DNA of 64,000 nucleotides. It comes from Loktanella salsilacus (GTDB lineage Bacteria > Pseudomonadota > Alphaproteobacteria > Rhodobacterales > Rhodobacteraceae). The translations under genes and the position numbers were made by a program. Positions 37,579 to 46,116 of this stretch are shown in pieces; position 1 is the stretch's first letter; each line of letters starts with the position of its first letter. The stretch spans positions 1 through 64,000 of the forward strand of contig NZ_FOTF01000011.1 in assembly GCF_900114485.1 (NCBI RefSeq). Direction: 5' to 3'. The notes beneath the pieces are model-generated. The model did no database searches. It saw nothing but the letters and a program-made list of their open reading frames with translations, and was not told the DNA's origin.

Positions 37579-38445
37579 ATGGCAACCGGCACCCAGATCA
37601 CCACCTATTTCGAAGGCCGTTGGCACGACGGCGACTTGGCCGTCATGCGCGCAGCGGACCATGGGTCCTGGCTGGGCACCACCGTGTTTGACGGCGCACG
37701 CTATGCCCATGGCGTTGTCCCCGATCTGGCCGCCCATTGCGCCCGCGTAAACCGCTCCGCCCAAGCGCTGATGATTACGCCGACCGTGGCCGCCGATGAC
37801 ATGGTGCAAATCGTCCGCGAGGGGCTTGCCCGCTACACCCCGGGCACCGCCGTCTATATCCGCCCGATGTATTGGGCACTTGATGGCGGCGATCTGGGCA
37901 TCGTGCCGCGCGAAAACTCTACGGGCTTCGCCATCAGCCTAGAGGCGATCCCGATGGCCCCCGCTGGTGCCAGCACCACCTTGACCACCACCCGTTTCCG
38001 CCGCCCCGTGATGGAGGACAACGTCGTCAACGCCAAGGCCGGCTGCCTTTACCCCAATAATGCCCGCATGCTCGCAGAGGCGCGGTCCAAGGGCTTTGGC
38101 AACGCGCTTGTCGCCGACGCCATGGGCAATGTCGCCGAAACCGCCAGCGCCAATGTGTTTATGGTGCGCGGCGGGGTTGTCTTTACGCCCATCCCCAACG
38201 GCACGTTTCTGGCCGGAATCACCCGTGCGCGGCACATCAAAAACCTGCGCGCTGACGGCATTGATGTGCGCGAAACCGTGCTGACCTTTGACGACTTCCG
38301 CAGCGCCGACGAGGTCTTTCTGTCCGGCAACATGATGAAGGTCACCCCCGTCAGCGCCTTTGACGACGTGCGTTACAACAGCGGCCCGGTCACAGACCGC
38401 GTGCGGCAGATGTATTGGGACTGGGCCGCGTCCGAAACACTGTAA
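37579..38445 (+). CDS. ilvE: Branched-chain amino acid aminotransferase, 288 aa
   Basis: This fold-type IV PLP enzyme transaminates Leu, Ile and Val. It has GTTVFDGARYA near residue 33, the Schiff-base lysine in NAKAGCLYPNN (Lys153), and the GNVAETASANVFMV signature near 178. The ATG at 37579 with GAAAGG upstream gives the family length; the frame is open 24 codons further. The sequence is a group close to D-amino-acid transaminase-like enzymes, so substrate range is not certain. The 170 bases upstream are GC-rich and I see no clear regulatory element there. Confidence 0.92.
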   Translation: MATGTQITTYFEGRWHDGDLAVMRAADHGSWLGTTVFDGARYAHGVVPDLAAHCARVNRSAQALMITPTVAADDMVQIVREGLARYTPGTAVYIRPMYWALDGGDLGIVPRENSTGFAISLEAIPMAPAGASTTLTTTRFRRPVMEDNVVNAKAGCLYPNNARMLAEARSKGFGNALVADAMGNVAETASANVFMVRGGVVFTPIPNGTFLAGITRARHIKNLRADGIDVRETVLTFDDFRSADEVFLSGNMMKVTPVSAFDDVRYNSGPVTDRVRQMYWDWAASETL

Positions 38446-38499
38446 CCGTTGCCAGCGCGCCGATGATCCGGCACGATGCGCGCAAACAAGGGGGACACC

Positions 38500-38955
38500 A
38501 TGCGCAAGTTTCTGGTCGTGCTGGATGACAGCCGCGAATGTCTGAACGCTATGCGATATGCCGCGATGCGCGCGTCCAAGACGGGCGCGGGCGTCACCGT
38601 TTTGTCGGTTATCCCGCCAGACGAATTTAATCACTGGATCGGCGTCGGGGAAATCTTTCGCGAAGAAGCCCGCGAGCGGATCGAGGTCCACTTTGAAGTT
38701 TTCGCCAAATGGATGCGGGATCGCCAAAACGTGAACCCCGAACTCGTGATCCGCGAAGGCGAGGTAATGCCCGAAATCCTGGCCCAGATCACCGAAGACC
38801 CCGCCATTGGCGTCCTTGTCCTTGGGGCGAGCACCGACAACAAAGGTCCTGGCCCGCTGATTAACGCGCTATCGCGGCAGGCGGGCACCTTGCCGATCCC
38901 GATCACCATCGTGCCGGGCGATCTCTCCAAGGAAAAGCTGGAATCCATTACCTGA
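38500..38955 (+). CDS. Universal stress protein (UspA family), 151 aa
   Basis: This small cytosolic UspA-fold protein has a nucleotide-binding type Rossmann-like fold. It starts MRKFLVVLDDSRECLNAMRYA, with the phosphate-binding-like LGASTDNKGPGPLI near residue 108 in place of the strict G-x2-G-x9-G-S/T pattern, and the C-terminal strand IPITIVPG. The ATG at 38500 has AAGGGGG just upstream; the longer frame adds 8 residues. Role is probably in stress physiology but not specified. It precedes the NifU gene with an 80-base gap carrying a dyad. Confidence 0.9.
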   Translation: MRKFLVVLDDSRECLNAMRYAAMRASKTGAGVTVLSVIPPDEFNHWIGVGEIFREEARERIEVHFEVFAKWMRDRQNVNPELVIREGEVMPEILAQITEDPAIGVLVLGASTDNKGPGPLINALSRQAGTLPIPITIVPGDLSKEKLESIT

Positions 38956-38958
38956 GAT

Positions 38959-38980
38959 AGGTTAGAATGGTTCCAAACCT
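38959..38980 (+). promoter_or_regulatory. Imperfect dyad upstream of nifU (iron-box-like)
   Basis: The dyad has outer arms AGGTT (38959-38963) and AACCT (38976-38980) and a core TTAGAA-TGG-TTCCAA (38962-38976). The core is one base off a TTAGAA-N3-TTCTAA palindrome. It abuts TTGACG (38980-38985), a possible -35 box. This resembles, from memory of its general form, the iron-responsive Iron-Rhodo-box of Rhodobacterales. Confidence 0.4.
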
Positions 38981-39036
38981 TGACGAAAGCGCCACAAAGG
39001 CGCATATCTGATACCTGACAAAAAAGGACGGTTTTC

Positions 39037-39600
39037 ATGTTCATCCAGACCGAATCAACGCCAAACCCCGCTACGCTTAAGTTCCTGCCGGGTCAGACCG
39101 TGCTGGATATGGGCACTGCCGACTTCCCGACCCCCGATGCCGCAGGCTCTAGCCCGCTGGCGCAGCGCCTTTTCGCCGTGGACGGCGTCGACGGTGTATT
39201 CTTTGGCATGGACTTTGTGACCATCACCAAAGCCGAAGCTGTGGATTGGGACCATATCAAGCCTGCCCTGCTGGGTGCGATCATGGAACACTATCAGTCC
39301 GGCCAGCCCGTCATGGGCGCGGACCATACCCCCGTGTCCGGCCATGCCGCGCATGACGGCGAAGATGGCGCGATCGTTGAGCAGATCAAAGAATTGCTCG
39401 ATACCCGCGTACGTCCCGCAGTGGCACAAGACGGCGGCGACATCACGTTCCACGGCTTTGAACGCGGCGTCGTTTACCTGCATATGCAGGGTGCCTGCGC
39501 CGGTTGCCCCTCGTCCACGCTGACGCTGAAAATGGGTATCGAAAACTTGCTGCGTCACTACATTCCAGAAGTGACCGAAGTCCGCCCCGTCGCGGCCTAA
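39037..39600 (+). CDS. NifU-family Fe-S scaffold protein (Nfu type), 187 aa
   Basis: This is an Nfu-type iron-sulfur cluster carrier. The N-terminal Nfu_N domain begins MFIQTESTPNPATLKF, and the C-terminal NifU domain holds RPAVAQDGGDI and the cluster motif CAGCPSS (Cys154, Cys157). It would deliver [4Fe-4S] clusters to client enzymes. AAGGA precedes the ATG. It is a single gene with its own terminator at 39629-39655, and an iron-box-like dyad upstream that would fit iron-responsive control. Confidence 0.95.
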   Translation: MFIQTESTPNPATLKFLPGQTVLDMGTADFPTPDAAGSSPLAQRLFAVDGVDGVFFGMDFVTITKAEAVDWDHIKPALLGAIMEHYQSGQPVMGADHTPVSGHAAHDGEDGAIVEQIKELLDTRVRPAVAQDGGDITFHGFERGVVYLHMQGACAGCPSSTLTLKMGIENLLRHYIPEVTEVRPVAA

Positions 39601-39628
39601 GCCGTGACAGGTCAGCCTTAATGCGAAC

Positions 39629-39655
39629 AGGCCCGGTGCATCGCGCCGGGCCTTT
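39629..39655 (+). terminator. Rho-independent terminator after nifU
   Basis: AGGCCCGG (39629-39636) pairs with CCGGGCCT (39646-39653), with a 9-base loop that can extend by two more pairs (GTGC/GCGC), followed by TTT. It lies 28 bases after the NifU stop and before tsaB. Confidence 0.8.
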
Positions 39656-39709
39656 GCATGTTCCTCCCAAGCCCATCCTCTCGTTTCCCGACCAAAGCAG
39701 GACCCGCGC

Positions 39710-40372
39710 ATGAGCGACGATCCCACCGTCATCGCCTTTGACACCTCTGGCCCGCGCTGCGCGGGGGCTTTGCTGATTGGCGACCGCATCATCACCCGCA
39801 CCGACGATATGGCGCGCGGTCAGGCGGAACATCTGATGCCCATGCTGGAAGAGATGTTGGCGAAAGAGGGCCTTGTCTGGGCCGATATCGACGTCATCGG
39901 CGTTGGCACCGGGCCAGGCAATTTCACCGGCATCCGCATGTCCGTGGCCGCCGCCCGCGGCCTTGCGCTTGGACTGAACAAGCCTGCCGTCGGCGTCGGC
40001 GTGCTAGAGGCGCAGGCCTTCGGCACATCTGGCCCGATCCTATCCACGGCTGCCGCGCCGCGCGACATGGTTTATGCCCAACGCTTCACCGACGGCTGGC
40101 CCGAATCAGAGCCGATTTTCACCGATCTGACCGGGGCGCTCGCCGTCGCTGGCCCTGATGATGTGACTGTCCTTGGCGATATGGCCCCGATTCTTTTGGC
40201 CGCCCACGGCCTGCCGACCGGCCCGCAAGCCGTCAGTGTGATCGAGGGAATCGCCCTGCTTGCGGCCGATCCGATCTACCGCATGGATCACCCCGAACGC
40301 CCCGCGCCGCTTTATCTGCGCCCTGCAGATGCCGCGCCCGCGCGCGATGCGCCGCCCACCATCATCCCATGA
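39710..40372 (+). CDS. tsaB: tRNA threonylcarbamoyladenosine biosynthesis protein TsaB, 220 aa
   Basis: This ASKHA-fold partner of TsaD is needed for the t6A37 modification of ANN-decoding tRNAs. It begins TVIAFDTSG, with HLMPMLEEML near residue 43, GVGTGPGNFTGIRMSVAAARGLALG near 66 (the family's dimer/TsaD-contact helix) and AAAPRDMVYAQ near 110. Length is normal. It overlaps rimI by 4 bases (ATGA), the usual tsaB-rimI pair. Confidence 0.95.
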   Translation: MSDDPTVIAFDTSGPRCAGALLIGDRIITRTDDMARGQAEHLMPMLEEMLAKEGLVWADIDVIGVGTGPGNFTGIRMSVAAARGLALGLNKPAVGVGVLEAQAFGTSGPILSTAAAPRDMVYAQRFTDGWPESEPIFTDLTGALAVAGPDDVTVLGDMAPILLAAHGLPTGPQAVSVIEGIALLAADPIYRMDHPERPAPLYLRPADAAPARDAPPTIIP

Positions 40373-40797
40373 CACCGGACGATCTGGCCGCCACGCATGA
40401 ACTGGCCTTTACCACTGACCGCCCTTGGTCCGCGGCTGAGTTCACAGCCCTGCTAGCGCATCGCGGAGCCGTCCTATGCGGGACGCCTGCATCCTTTGTC
40501 CTAGGCCGCGTTATCATGGACGAAGCTGAAATCCTGACCGTCGCCACAGCACCAGATCAACGCCGCAAAGGCCTTGCCTACAAGGCTGTCACGGGTTTCT
40601 GCGATCAAGCACAACAAGACGGCGCCGCCACCGTCTTTCTAGAAGTTGCCGCCGATAACGCCGCCGCCATCGCGCTTTATACCGCCCTTGGCTTTGCAAA
40701 AGTCGGCCAGCGCCGCGCCTACTATGACCGCGCAAACGGCCCTGCCGTCGATGCGCTTGTCCTGCGCCGGACGCTGATACCGCTAACAAGCGCCTGA
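40369..40797 (+). CDS. rimI: Ribosomal-protein-alanine N-acetyltransferase RimI-like, 142 aa
   Basis: This GNAT-fold acetyltransferase acetylates the N-terminal Ala of ribosomal protein S18 in E. coli. Motif A is ILTVATAPDQRRKGLAYKAV (acetyl-CoA pyrophosphate loop RRKGLA near residue 64), followed by FLEVAADNAAAIALYTALGF near 99, the typical motif B with the Tyr general acid region. It overlaps tsaB by ATGA. The assignment to RimI rests on family and context; the substrate might differ. Confidence 0.9.
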   Translation: MTPDDLAATHELAFTTDRPWSAAEFTALLAHRGAVLCGTPASFVLGRVIMDEAEILTVATAPDQRRKGLAYKAVTGFCDQAQQDGAATVFLEVAADNAAAIALYTALGFAKVGQRRAYYDRANGPAVDALVLRRTLIPLTSA

Positions 40798-40844
40798 TAT
40801 TTGACCTTATGGCAAAAGATGCAGCATGTTCCGCAAAGAAACGG

Positions 40845-40873
40845 TTGACCCCCGCCGCGCCACATTGCCTTAT
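40845..40873 (+). promoter_or_regulatory. Candidate promoter of the BMP ABC transporter operon
   Basis: TTGACC (40845-40850), 17 bases, CCTTAT (40868-40873). The -35 box matches 5 of 6; the -10 box is weak. It lies about 65 bases upstream of the BMP gene ATG, whose GGGAG ribosome site is 8 bases away. Confidence 0.45.
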
Positions 40874-40939
40874 CTCTTAATGCAACACGGACGGGCTAAA
40901 CCGTTCGGAAAATAACATCGTCCTCTGGGAGACTCTGCA

Positions 40940-41935
40940 ATGACGCTTTTCACAAAATTCCTCGGCGCATCCGCCGCTCTGGCGCTGTCCGCCGGCGCTG
41001 CTATGGCTGACCCCGCAATCATCTTTGACCTTGGCGGCAAGTTCGACAAATCCTTCAACGAATCCGCCTTCAACGGCGCGACCCGTTGGGCAGAAGAGAC
41101 CGGCGGCAAGTTCGCCGAAGTCGAACTGCAGTCCGACGCCCAGCGCGAGCAGGCTTTGCGCCGCTTTGCCGAATCCGGCTCGAACCCCATCGTCATGGCT
41201 GGCTTTTCCTTCATGACACCGCTGGGTGACATCGCTGCCGATTATCCCGACACCAAGTTCGTGATCATCGACGCCGTTGTCGACGCGCCGAACGTCAAAT
41301 CCGTCGTCTTCAACGAAGAGCAGGGTTCCTACCTTGTCGGTATGCTGGCCGCTATGGCGTCCAAGACCGGCACCGTGTCCTTCGTCGGCGGCATGGACAT
41401 CCCGCTGATCCGTAAATTCGCTTGCGGCTATGCCGAAGGCGCGAAGGCTGCGAACCCTGACGTGACCGTCATCGCCAACATGACCGGCACCACCCCCGCC
41501 GCATGGAACGACCCGGTCAAAGGCACCGAACTGACACTGGCGCAGAAGTCCCAAGGCTCTGACGTTGTGTTCCAGGCTGCTGGCGGCACCGGTGTTGGCG
41601 TCCTGCAAGCTGCTGCCGATAACGAGATGCTGGGCATCGGCGTTGACGCAAACCAGAACTACATGCACCCCGGTCAGGTCCTGACCTCGATGCTTAAGCG
41701 CGTTGACGTCGCTGTCTATGACGCCTTCACAGCTGGCACCGACGTAGAGCCCGGCGTTGCATCCCTCGGCGTTAGCGAAGACGGCGTCGGCTATGCGATG
41801 GACGAGAACAACGCATCCCTCGTCACCCCAGAAATGCTGGCCGCTGTCGAAGAAGCCAAGGCTGGCATCTCTGACGGGTCCATCATGGTTCACGACTACA
41901 TGTCCGACGAATCCTGCCCGGCGCTGACGTTCTAA
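40940..41935 (+). CDS. BMP-family ABC transporter substrate-binding protein, 331 aa
   Basis: This periplasmic Bmp/PnrA-type binding protein (PF02608) most likely binds nucleosides or purine bases. The signal peptide is cleaved near AMA-DP (residue 23); the mature protein begins DPAIIFDLGGKFDKSFNESA, with aromatic and charged residues typical of the PnrA-like pocket, and FVGGMDIPLIRKFACGYAEGAKA near residue 152. No lipobox is present, unlike most Gram-positive members. It is the first gene of an operon with a dual ATPase and two permeases, and an attenuator-like hairpin directly follows it. Confidence 0.93.
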   Translation: MTLFTKFLGASAALALSAGAAMADPAIIFDLGGKFDKSFNESAFNGATRWAEETGGKFAEVELQSDAQREQALRRFAESGSNPIVMAGFSFMTPLGDIAADYPDTKFVIIDAVVDAPNVKSVVFNEEQGSYLVGMLAAMASKTGTVSFVGGMDIPLIRKFACGYAEGAKAANPDVTVIANMTGTTPAAWNDPVKGTELTLAQKSQGSDVVFQAAGGTGVGVLQAAADNEMLGIGVDANQNYMHPGQVLTSMLKRVDVAVYDAFTAGTDVEPGVASLGVSEDGVGYAMDENNASLVTPEMLAAVEEAKAGISDGSIMVHDYMSDESCPALTF

Positions 41936-41959
41936 GCACCATTCAGGCCACACTATTCG

Positions 41960-41990
41960 GGGCCGCGCTGATCCATCGGCGCGGCCCTTA
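41960..41990 (+). terminator. Attenuator-type terminator after the binding-protein gene
   Basis: A 9-bp GC-only stem (GGGCCGCGC 41960-41968 / GCGCGGCCC 41979-41987) is followed by TTA. The short T-run suggests partial termination, or an mRNA-stabilising stem, so the binding protein can be made in excess of the membrane parts. Confidence 0.6.
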
Positions 41991-42008
41991 TCCATCAGGG
42001 GACCCGGC

Positions 42009-42365
42009 ATGACAGACATGATCCAGACCTTTTTCGACGCTTGGGGCACAGCAGACGCCGCCCAGCGCCGCGACTTGATTGCTGCCGCCATGGCCGATCA
42101 GTTTGTTTACGCCGATCCCCGCACCGGCGCGGATATCACGACGCTGGACGGCCTTGACGCCTACGTCGGCCAGTTCACCGCCAATGCACCCGGCTGGACG
42201 GCAAAGGTCGTGCAATCTGATGGCCACGGCGACCACCAGCGCACCATCGTCGCCTTTTGCGAAAACGGCGCAGCGCGCCAGCACGGCACCTATGTCGCGG
42301 GCTTGCAGGACGGCAAAATCGCCCGCCTTGTCGGCTTTGTCGGCGCAGAAGGGATCACAGCATGA
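42009..42365 (+). CDS. NTF2/SnoaL-like small protein, 118 aa
   Basis: This is a cone-shaped NTF2/SnoaL-type fold protein. It starts MTDMIQTFFDAWGTADAAQRRDLIAAAMADQ (a helical start), then DPRTGADITTLDGLDAYVG, the typical loop, and a C-terminal beta sheet. It might bind or convert a small ligand, perhaps related to the transported compound. It sits inside the ABC transporter operon, between the binding-protein gene and the ATPase gene, overlapping the latter by 4 bases (ATGA). The catalytic residues of ketosteroid isomerases are not clearly present. Confidence 0.75.
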   Translation: MTDMIQTFFDAWGTADAAQRRDLIAAAMADQFVYADPRTGADITTLDGLDAYVGQFTANAPGWTAKVVQSDGHGDHQRTIVAFCENGAARQHGTYVAGLQDGKIARLVGFVGAEGITA

Positions 42366-43951
42366 CCGCACCCGCCATCGAACTCAAAGGCATCTCCAAG
42401 GCCTTTGGCCCTGTGCAGGCCAACAAAGACATCAGCATCCGCGTCATGCCCGGCACGATTCACGGCATCATCGGTGAAAACGGCGCTGGCAAATCCACGC
42501 TGATGAGCATCCTTTACGGCTTTTACAAAGCCGACGCCGGAGAGATCTTTATCTCTGGTAAAAAAGTAGAGATTCGCGACAGCCAAGCCGCCATCGCGGC
42601 CGGCATCGGCATGGTCTTCCAGCACTTCAAACTGGTCGAGACCTTTACCGTCCTTGAAAACATCGTCCTTGGCGCCGAAGACAGCGGCCTGCTGCGCCCG
42701 TCCCTTGCCCGCGCGCGGCGCGAGCTTAAGGCGCTGGCCGATGAATACGAATTGAACGTCGAACCCGACGCGCTGGTGCAAGACATCGGCGTTGGCATGC
42801 AGCAGCGTGTGGAAATCCTGAAAGCACTGTATCGCAAGGCTGACATCCTGATCCTTGACGAACCCACCGGCGTGCTGACCCCGGCGGAAGCGGACCATTT
42901 GTTCCGAATCCTTGAAAACCTGCGCCGCGAAGGCAAAACCATCATTCTGATCACGCATAAACTGCGCGAAATCATGGAAACCACCGACACCGTCAGCGTC
43001 ATGCGCCGCGGCCAGATGACCGCCACGGTCAAGACGTCCGAAACCAGCCCGCAAGAGCTGGCAGAGCTGATGGTCGGACGTAAAGTCCTGCTACAGGTCG
43101 ACAAAACACCCAGCGTCCCGGGCGCGGTCATTCTGGATGTGCAAAACCTGAACGTCACCGACGACAAGGGCGTTCACCGCCTTAAGGGCATCAACCTTCA
43201 GGTGCGTGCGGGCGAAATCCTTGGCATCGCGGGCGTCGCGGGCAACGGTCAGTCCGAGCTTCTGGAAGTGCTGGGCGGCTATGAAAAAGGCACCGGCACC
43301 ATTTTGATGAACGGCACGCCGATTGATCTGACCGGCACCAAATCCGACGGCCAAAGCCGCCGTGCGCGCGGCATTGCCCATGTGCCAGAAGACCGCCAGC
43401 GCGAAGGTCTGATCATGGATTACGCCGCGTGGGAAAACATCGCCTTCGGCTACCACCTTGACGACAAATTCCGCACCGGCCCCTTCATGAACCACGCCGC
43501 GATGCTGCAAGATACCGAAGAGAAGATGGCCCGTTTCGACGTGCGCCCGCCCGATCCCAAATTGGCGGCCAAGAATTTCTCTGGCGGCAACCAGCAGAAA
43601 ATCGTCCTTGCGCGGGAAATCGAGCGTAATCCCGACCTGCTGCTGATCGGCCAGCCCACACGCGGCGTCGATATCGGCGCGATCGAATTCATCCACCAGC
43701 AAATCGTTGCCCTGCGCGATCAAGGCAAGGCGATCCTGCTGGTCAGTGTCGAGCTTGAAGAAATCTTGGCCCTGTCCGACCGCATCGCAGTCATGTTTGA
43801 CGGCCACATCATGGGCGAACGCGACCCGGCAAAGACAGACGAAAAAGAACTCGGGATGCTGATGGCTGGCATGACCGGCGATCCCGCCGATGTCACCGTC
43901 GCCCAAATCGAAGAACGTCTGGCCTACGCCGGTACAGGCGAGAAGGTATAA
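42362..43951 (+). CDS. ABC transporter ATP-binding protein with two nucleotide-binding domains, 529 aa
   Basis: This is the energy-coupling subunit of the BMP-type importer. NBD1 holds GENGAGKST (residues 38-46), the signature region VGMQQRVEIL (near 143, lacking the full LSGGQ) and LILDEPTGVL. NBD2 has the degenerate Walker A GVAGNGQSE (near 295), FSGGNQQKIVLAREI (near 404), and LLIGQPTRGVD. This tandem-NBD architecture is that of the YufO/NupO-type nucleoside transporters. The start at 42362 is set by the overlap with the NTF2-like gene and the family N-terminus APAIELKGISKAFG. Confidence 0.95.
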   Translation: MTAPAIELKGISKAFGPVQANKDISIRVMPGTIHGIIGENGAGKSTLMSILYGFYKADAGEIFISGKKVEIRDSQAAIAAGIGMVFQHFKLVETFTVLENIVLGAEDSGLLRPSLARARRELKALADEYELNVEPDALVQDIGVGMQQRVEILKALYRKADILILDEPTGVLTPAEADHLFRILENLRREGKTIILITHKLREIMETTDTVSVMRRGQMTATVKTSETSPQELAELMVGRKVLLQVDKTPSVPGAVILDVQNLNVTDDKGVHRLKGINLQVRAGEILGIAGVAGNGQSELLEVLGGYEKGTGTILMNGTPIDLTGTKSDGQSRRARGIAHVPEDRQREGLIMDYAAWENIAFGYHLDDKFRTGPFMNHAAMLQDTEEKMARFDVRPPDPKLAAKNFSGGNQQKIVLAREIERNPDLLLIGQPTRGVDIGAIEFIHQQIVALRDQGKAILLVSVELEEILALSDRIAVMFDGHIMGERDPAKTDEKELGMLMAGMTGDPADVTVAQIEERLAYAGTGEKV

Positions 43952-43954
43952 ATC

Positions 43955-45076
43955 ATGGATGCGATGCCAAAATGGGCCGATGTGGTCCTGATCCCCGTTA
44001 TCTCGCTGGTGCTGGCCGCGCTGCTGTCTGCCCTCGTGATCCTTGCCATCGGTGAAAACCCGTGGGAGGCGCTGAAGCTGATGGTCGATGGTGCCATCGG
44101 ATCGACCTATGGCTGGGGCTATACCCTTTATTACGCGACGAATTTCATCTTTACCGGCCTCGCCGTCGCCATCGCCTTTCACGCCCGCATGTTTAACATC
44201 GGCGGCGAAGGTCAGGCCGTCCTCGGCGGTCTTGGCGTCGCCCTTGTCTGCCTTTATATCCCATGGCCGCATTGGTCGCTCGCCCTACTCGGCGGCACGC
44301 TGGGCGCGGCCCTGTTCGGTGCCGCTTGGGCCGTGATCCCCGCATATTTGCAAGCCAAGCGCGGTAGCCACATCGTCATCACGACGATTATGTTCAACTT
44401 CATCGCAGCCGCTTTGCTGAACTACCTGCTGGTCGGCGCGCTGAAACCTGCGGGCAGCATGGAGCCTTCGACGGGCAAGTTCCCCGAACCGACGCACCTG
44501 CCGTCGTTCCAAGATATGTTCTCAACCGCTGACACCGTGATGTTCCGCGGCGCGCCTGCCAACATCACCTTTTTCGTCGCCATCGCCGCCTGCATCGCGG
44601 TCTGGGCGCTGATCTGGCGCACGCGTCTGGGCTATGAAATCCGCGCCTTTGGCCATTCGGAATCGGCCGCCAAATACGCAGGCATCAGCCCGACCAAAAT
44701 CATCATGATCTCTATGACCATCTCTGGCGCACTGGCTGGCATGATGGCGATAAACAACGTCATGGGCGAAGCTGAACGCCTTGTTCTGAACGCGGTAGAG
44801 GGCGCAGGCTTTATCGGGATCGCCGTCGCCCTGATGGGCCGCAGCCATCCCTTTGGCGTCTTCCTTGCCGCGATCCTGTTCGGGTTCCTGTACCAAGGCG
44901 GCGCGGAACTAGCGCTTTGGACAAGCATCCCGCGTGAACTTATCGTCGTGATTCAAGCCCTCGTGATCCTCTTCACAGGGGCCCTAGACAACATGGTCCG
45001 CATGCCGCTGGAAAGCTTCTTTCTGTCGCGGCGCCGTGCGGCCCAGCGTAAATCCAAACTGACCGCGGCGGAGTGA
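43955..45076 (+). CDS. BMP-type ABC transporter permease 1, 373 aa
   Basis: This multi-TM permease (BPD_transp_2 family, YufP/NupP-like) has about nine hydrophobic segments, including VVLIPVISLVLAALLSALVILAIG at the start. GGEGQAVLGG (near residue 85) is typical of the family. It begins 4 bases after the ATPase gene and precedes permease 2 by 4 bases. With the downstream permease it would form the transmembrane pore for nucleosides or related compounds. Confidence 0.93.
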   Translation: MDAMPKWADVVLIPVISLVLAALLSALVILAIGENPWEALKLMVDGAIGSTYGWGYTLYYATNFIFTGLAVAIAFHARMFNIGGEGQAVLGGLGVALVCLYIPWPHWSLALLGGTLGAALFGAAWAVIPAYLQAKRGSHIVITTIMFNFIAAALLNYLLVGALKPAGSMEPSTGKFPEPTHLPSFQDMFSTADTVMFRGAPANITFFVAIAACIAVWALIWRTRLGYEIRAFGHSESAAKYAGISPTKIIMISMTISGALAGMMAINNVMGEAERLVLNAVEGAGFIGIAVALMGRSHPFGVFLAAILFGFLYQGGAELALWTSIPRELIVVIQALVILFTGALDNMVRMPLESFFLSRRRAAQRKSKLTAAE

Positions 45077-45080
45077 CACC

Positions 45081-46049
45081 ATGGACCTGATGACGCTTCT
45101 GCAACTGCTTGATTCCACCGTCCGTCTGGCCACGCCCCTGCTGCTGGCCTGTATCGCGGGCCTGTATTCCGAACGCGCTGGCATCTTTGACATCGGGCTA
45201 GAGGGCAAGATGCTTGCCGCCGCCTTCCTGTCCGCTGCCATCGCCTACACCACCGGCAACGTCTGGGTCGGCCTGCTGGCTGGCATCGGTGCGTCCTTGC
45301 TGCTGTCCGCGATCCACGGCGTCGCCTCGATCACCTTTCGCGGCAACCAGCTGATTTCTGGCGTCGCGATCAACTTTCTGGCCGCTGGCCTGACCGTCGT
45401 CATCGCGCAAAGCTGGTTCGGTCAAGGTGGCCGCACGCCCCAGCTTGCTGGCGCTGCACGGTTCAACCCAATCACCCTGCCCTTTGCCGACGCCCTGCGC
45501 GACGTGCCCATCCTTGGCCCGATCTATTACGAGCTGATTTCCGGCCACACCGCGCTGGTCTATATCGCCCTGCTGATCGTGCCCGTGACGTGGTGGGTGC
45601 TTTACGCGACCCGCTTTGGCCTGCGCCTGCGCGCCGTGGGCGAAAACCCCGCCGCTGTTGATACCGCTGGCGTGTCCGTCGTCGGCCTGCGCTTTGCCGC
45701 TGTTGCGATCTGCGGTGTGCTTTGCGGTCTGGCCGGTGCCTACCTTGCCACCGCCCTGCAGGCCGGCTTTACCAAAGACATGAGCGCGGGCCGTGGCTAT
45801 ATCGCCCTTGCTGCGCTGATCTTCGCCAAATGGAAGCCTTGGCCCGCCCTTGGCGCGACCATGCTGTTCGGCTTTCTGCAGGCGCTTGCCCTGCGTCCCG
45901 ACCTAATCCAGCGCACGCTTGGCTTCAGCGTCCAGACCCAGCTGCTTGACGCCCTGCCCTACATTCTGACCGTCGTGATCCTTGCCGGCTTTGTCGGCAA
46001 AGCCATCCCCCCAAAGGCCGGAGGCGAGCCCTACGTCAAAGAACGCTAA
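45081..46049 (+). CDS. BMP-type ABC transporter permease 2, 322 aa
   Basis: This is a second BPD_transp_2 permease (YufQ/NupQ-like). The N-terminal LDSTVRLATPLLLACIAGLYSERAGIFDIGLEGKML contains the family's IGLEGKM motif near residue 40. There are about eight TM helices. It is the final gene of the operon; 67 bases separate it from the TauE gene. No purine regulator site was recognised, but deoD at 57234-57938 (purine nucleoside phosphorylase) would use imported nucleosides. Confidence 0.93.
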   Translation: MDLMTLLQLLDSTVRLATPLLLACIAGLYSERAGIFDIGLEGKMLAAAFLSAAIAYTTGNVWVGLLAGIGASLLLSAIHGVASITFRGNQLISGVAINFLAAGLTVVIAQSWFGQGGRTPQLAGAARFNPITLPFADALRDVPILGPIYYELISGHTALVYIALLIVPVTWWVLYATRFGLRLRAVGENPAAVDTAGVSVVGLRFAAVAICGVLCGLAGAYLATALQAGFTKDMSAGRGYIALAALIFAKWKPWPALGATMLFGFLQALALRPDLIQRTLGFSVQTQLLDALPYILTVVILAGFVGKAIPPKAGGEPYVKER

Positions 46050-46116
46050 CCTGTCCGTTTGACACTGCCGCCGATCCGCAGTCTGGTGGGTTAAACCACT
46101 TCCAATCGGACGTTCG

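Noticed and set aside
39601-39709. tRNA or small RNA gene between nifU and tsaB
   Set aside because: The only structure is a terminator hairpin; no tRNA cloverleaf was recognised here or in any other intergenic gap.
40877-42091. 404-codon minus-strand open frame antisense to the BMP binding protein
   Set aside because: Shadow frame; the plus-strand gene has signal peptide and family matches.
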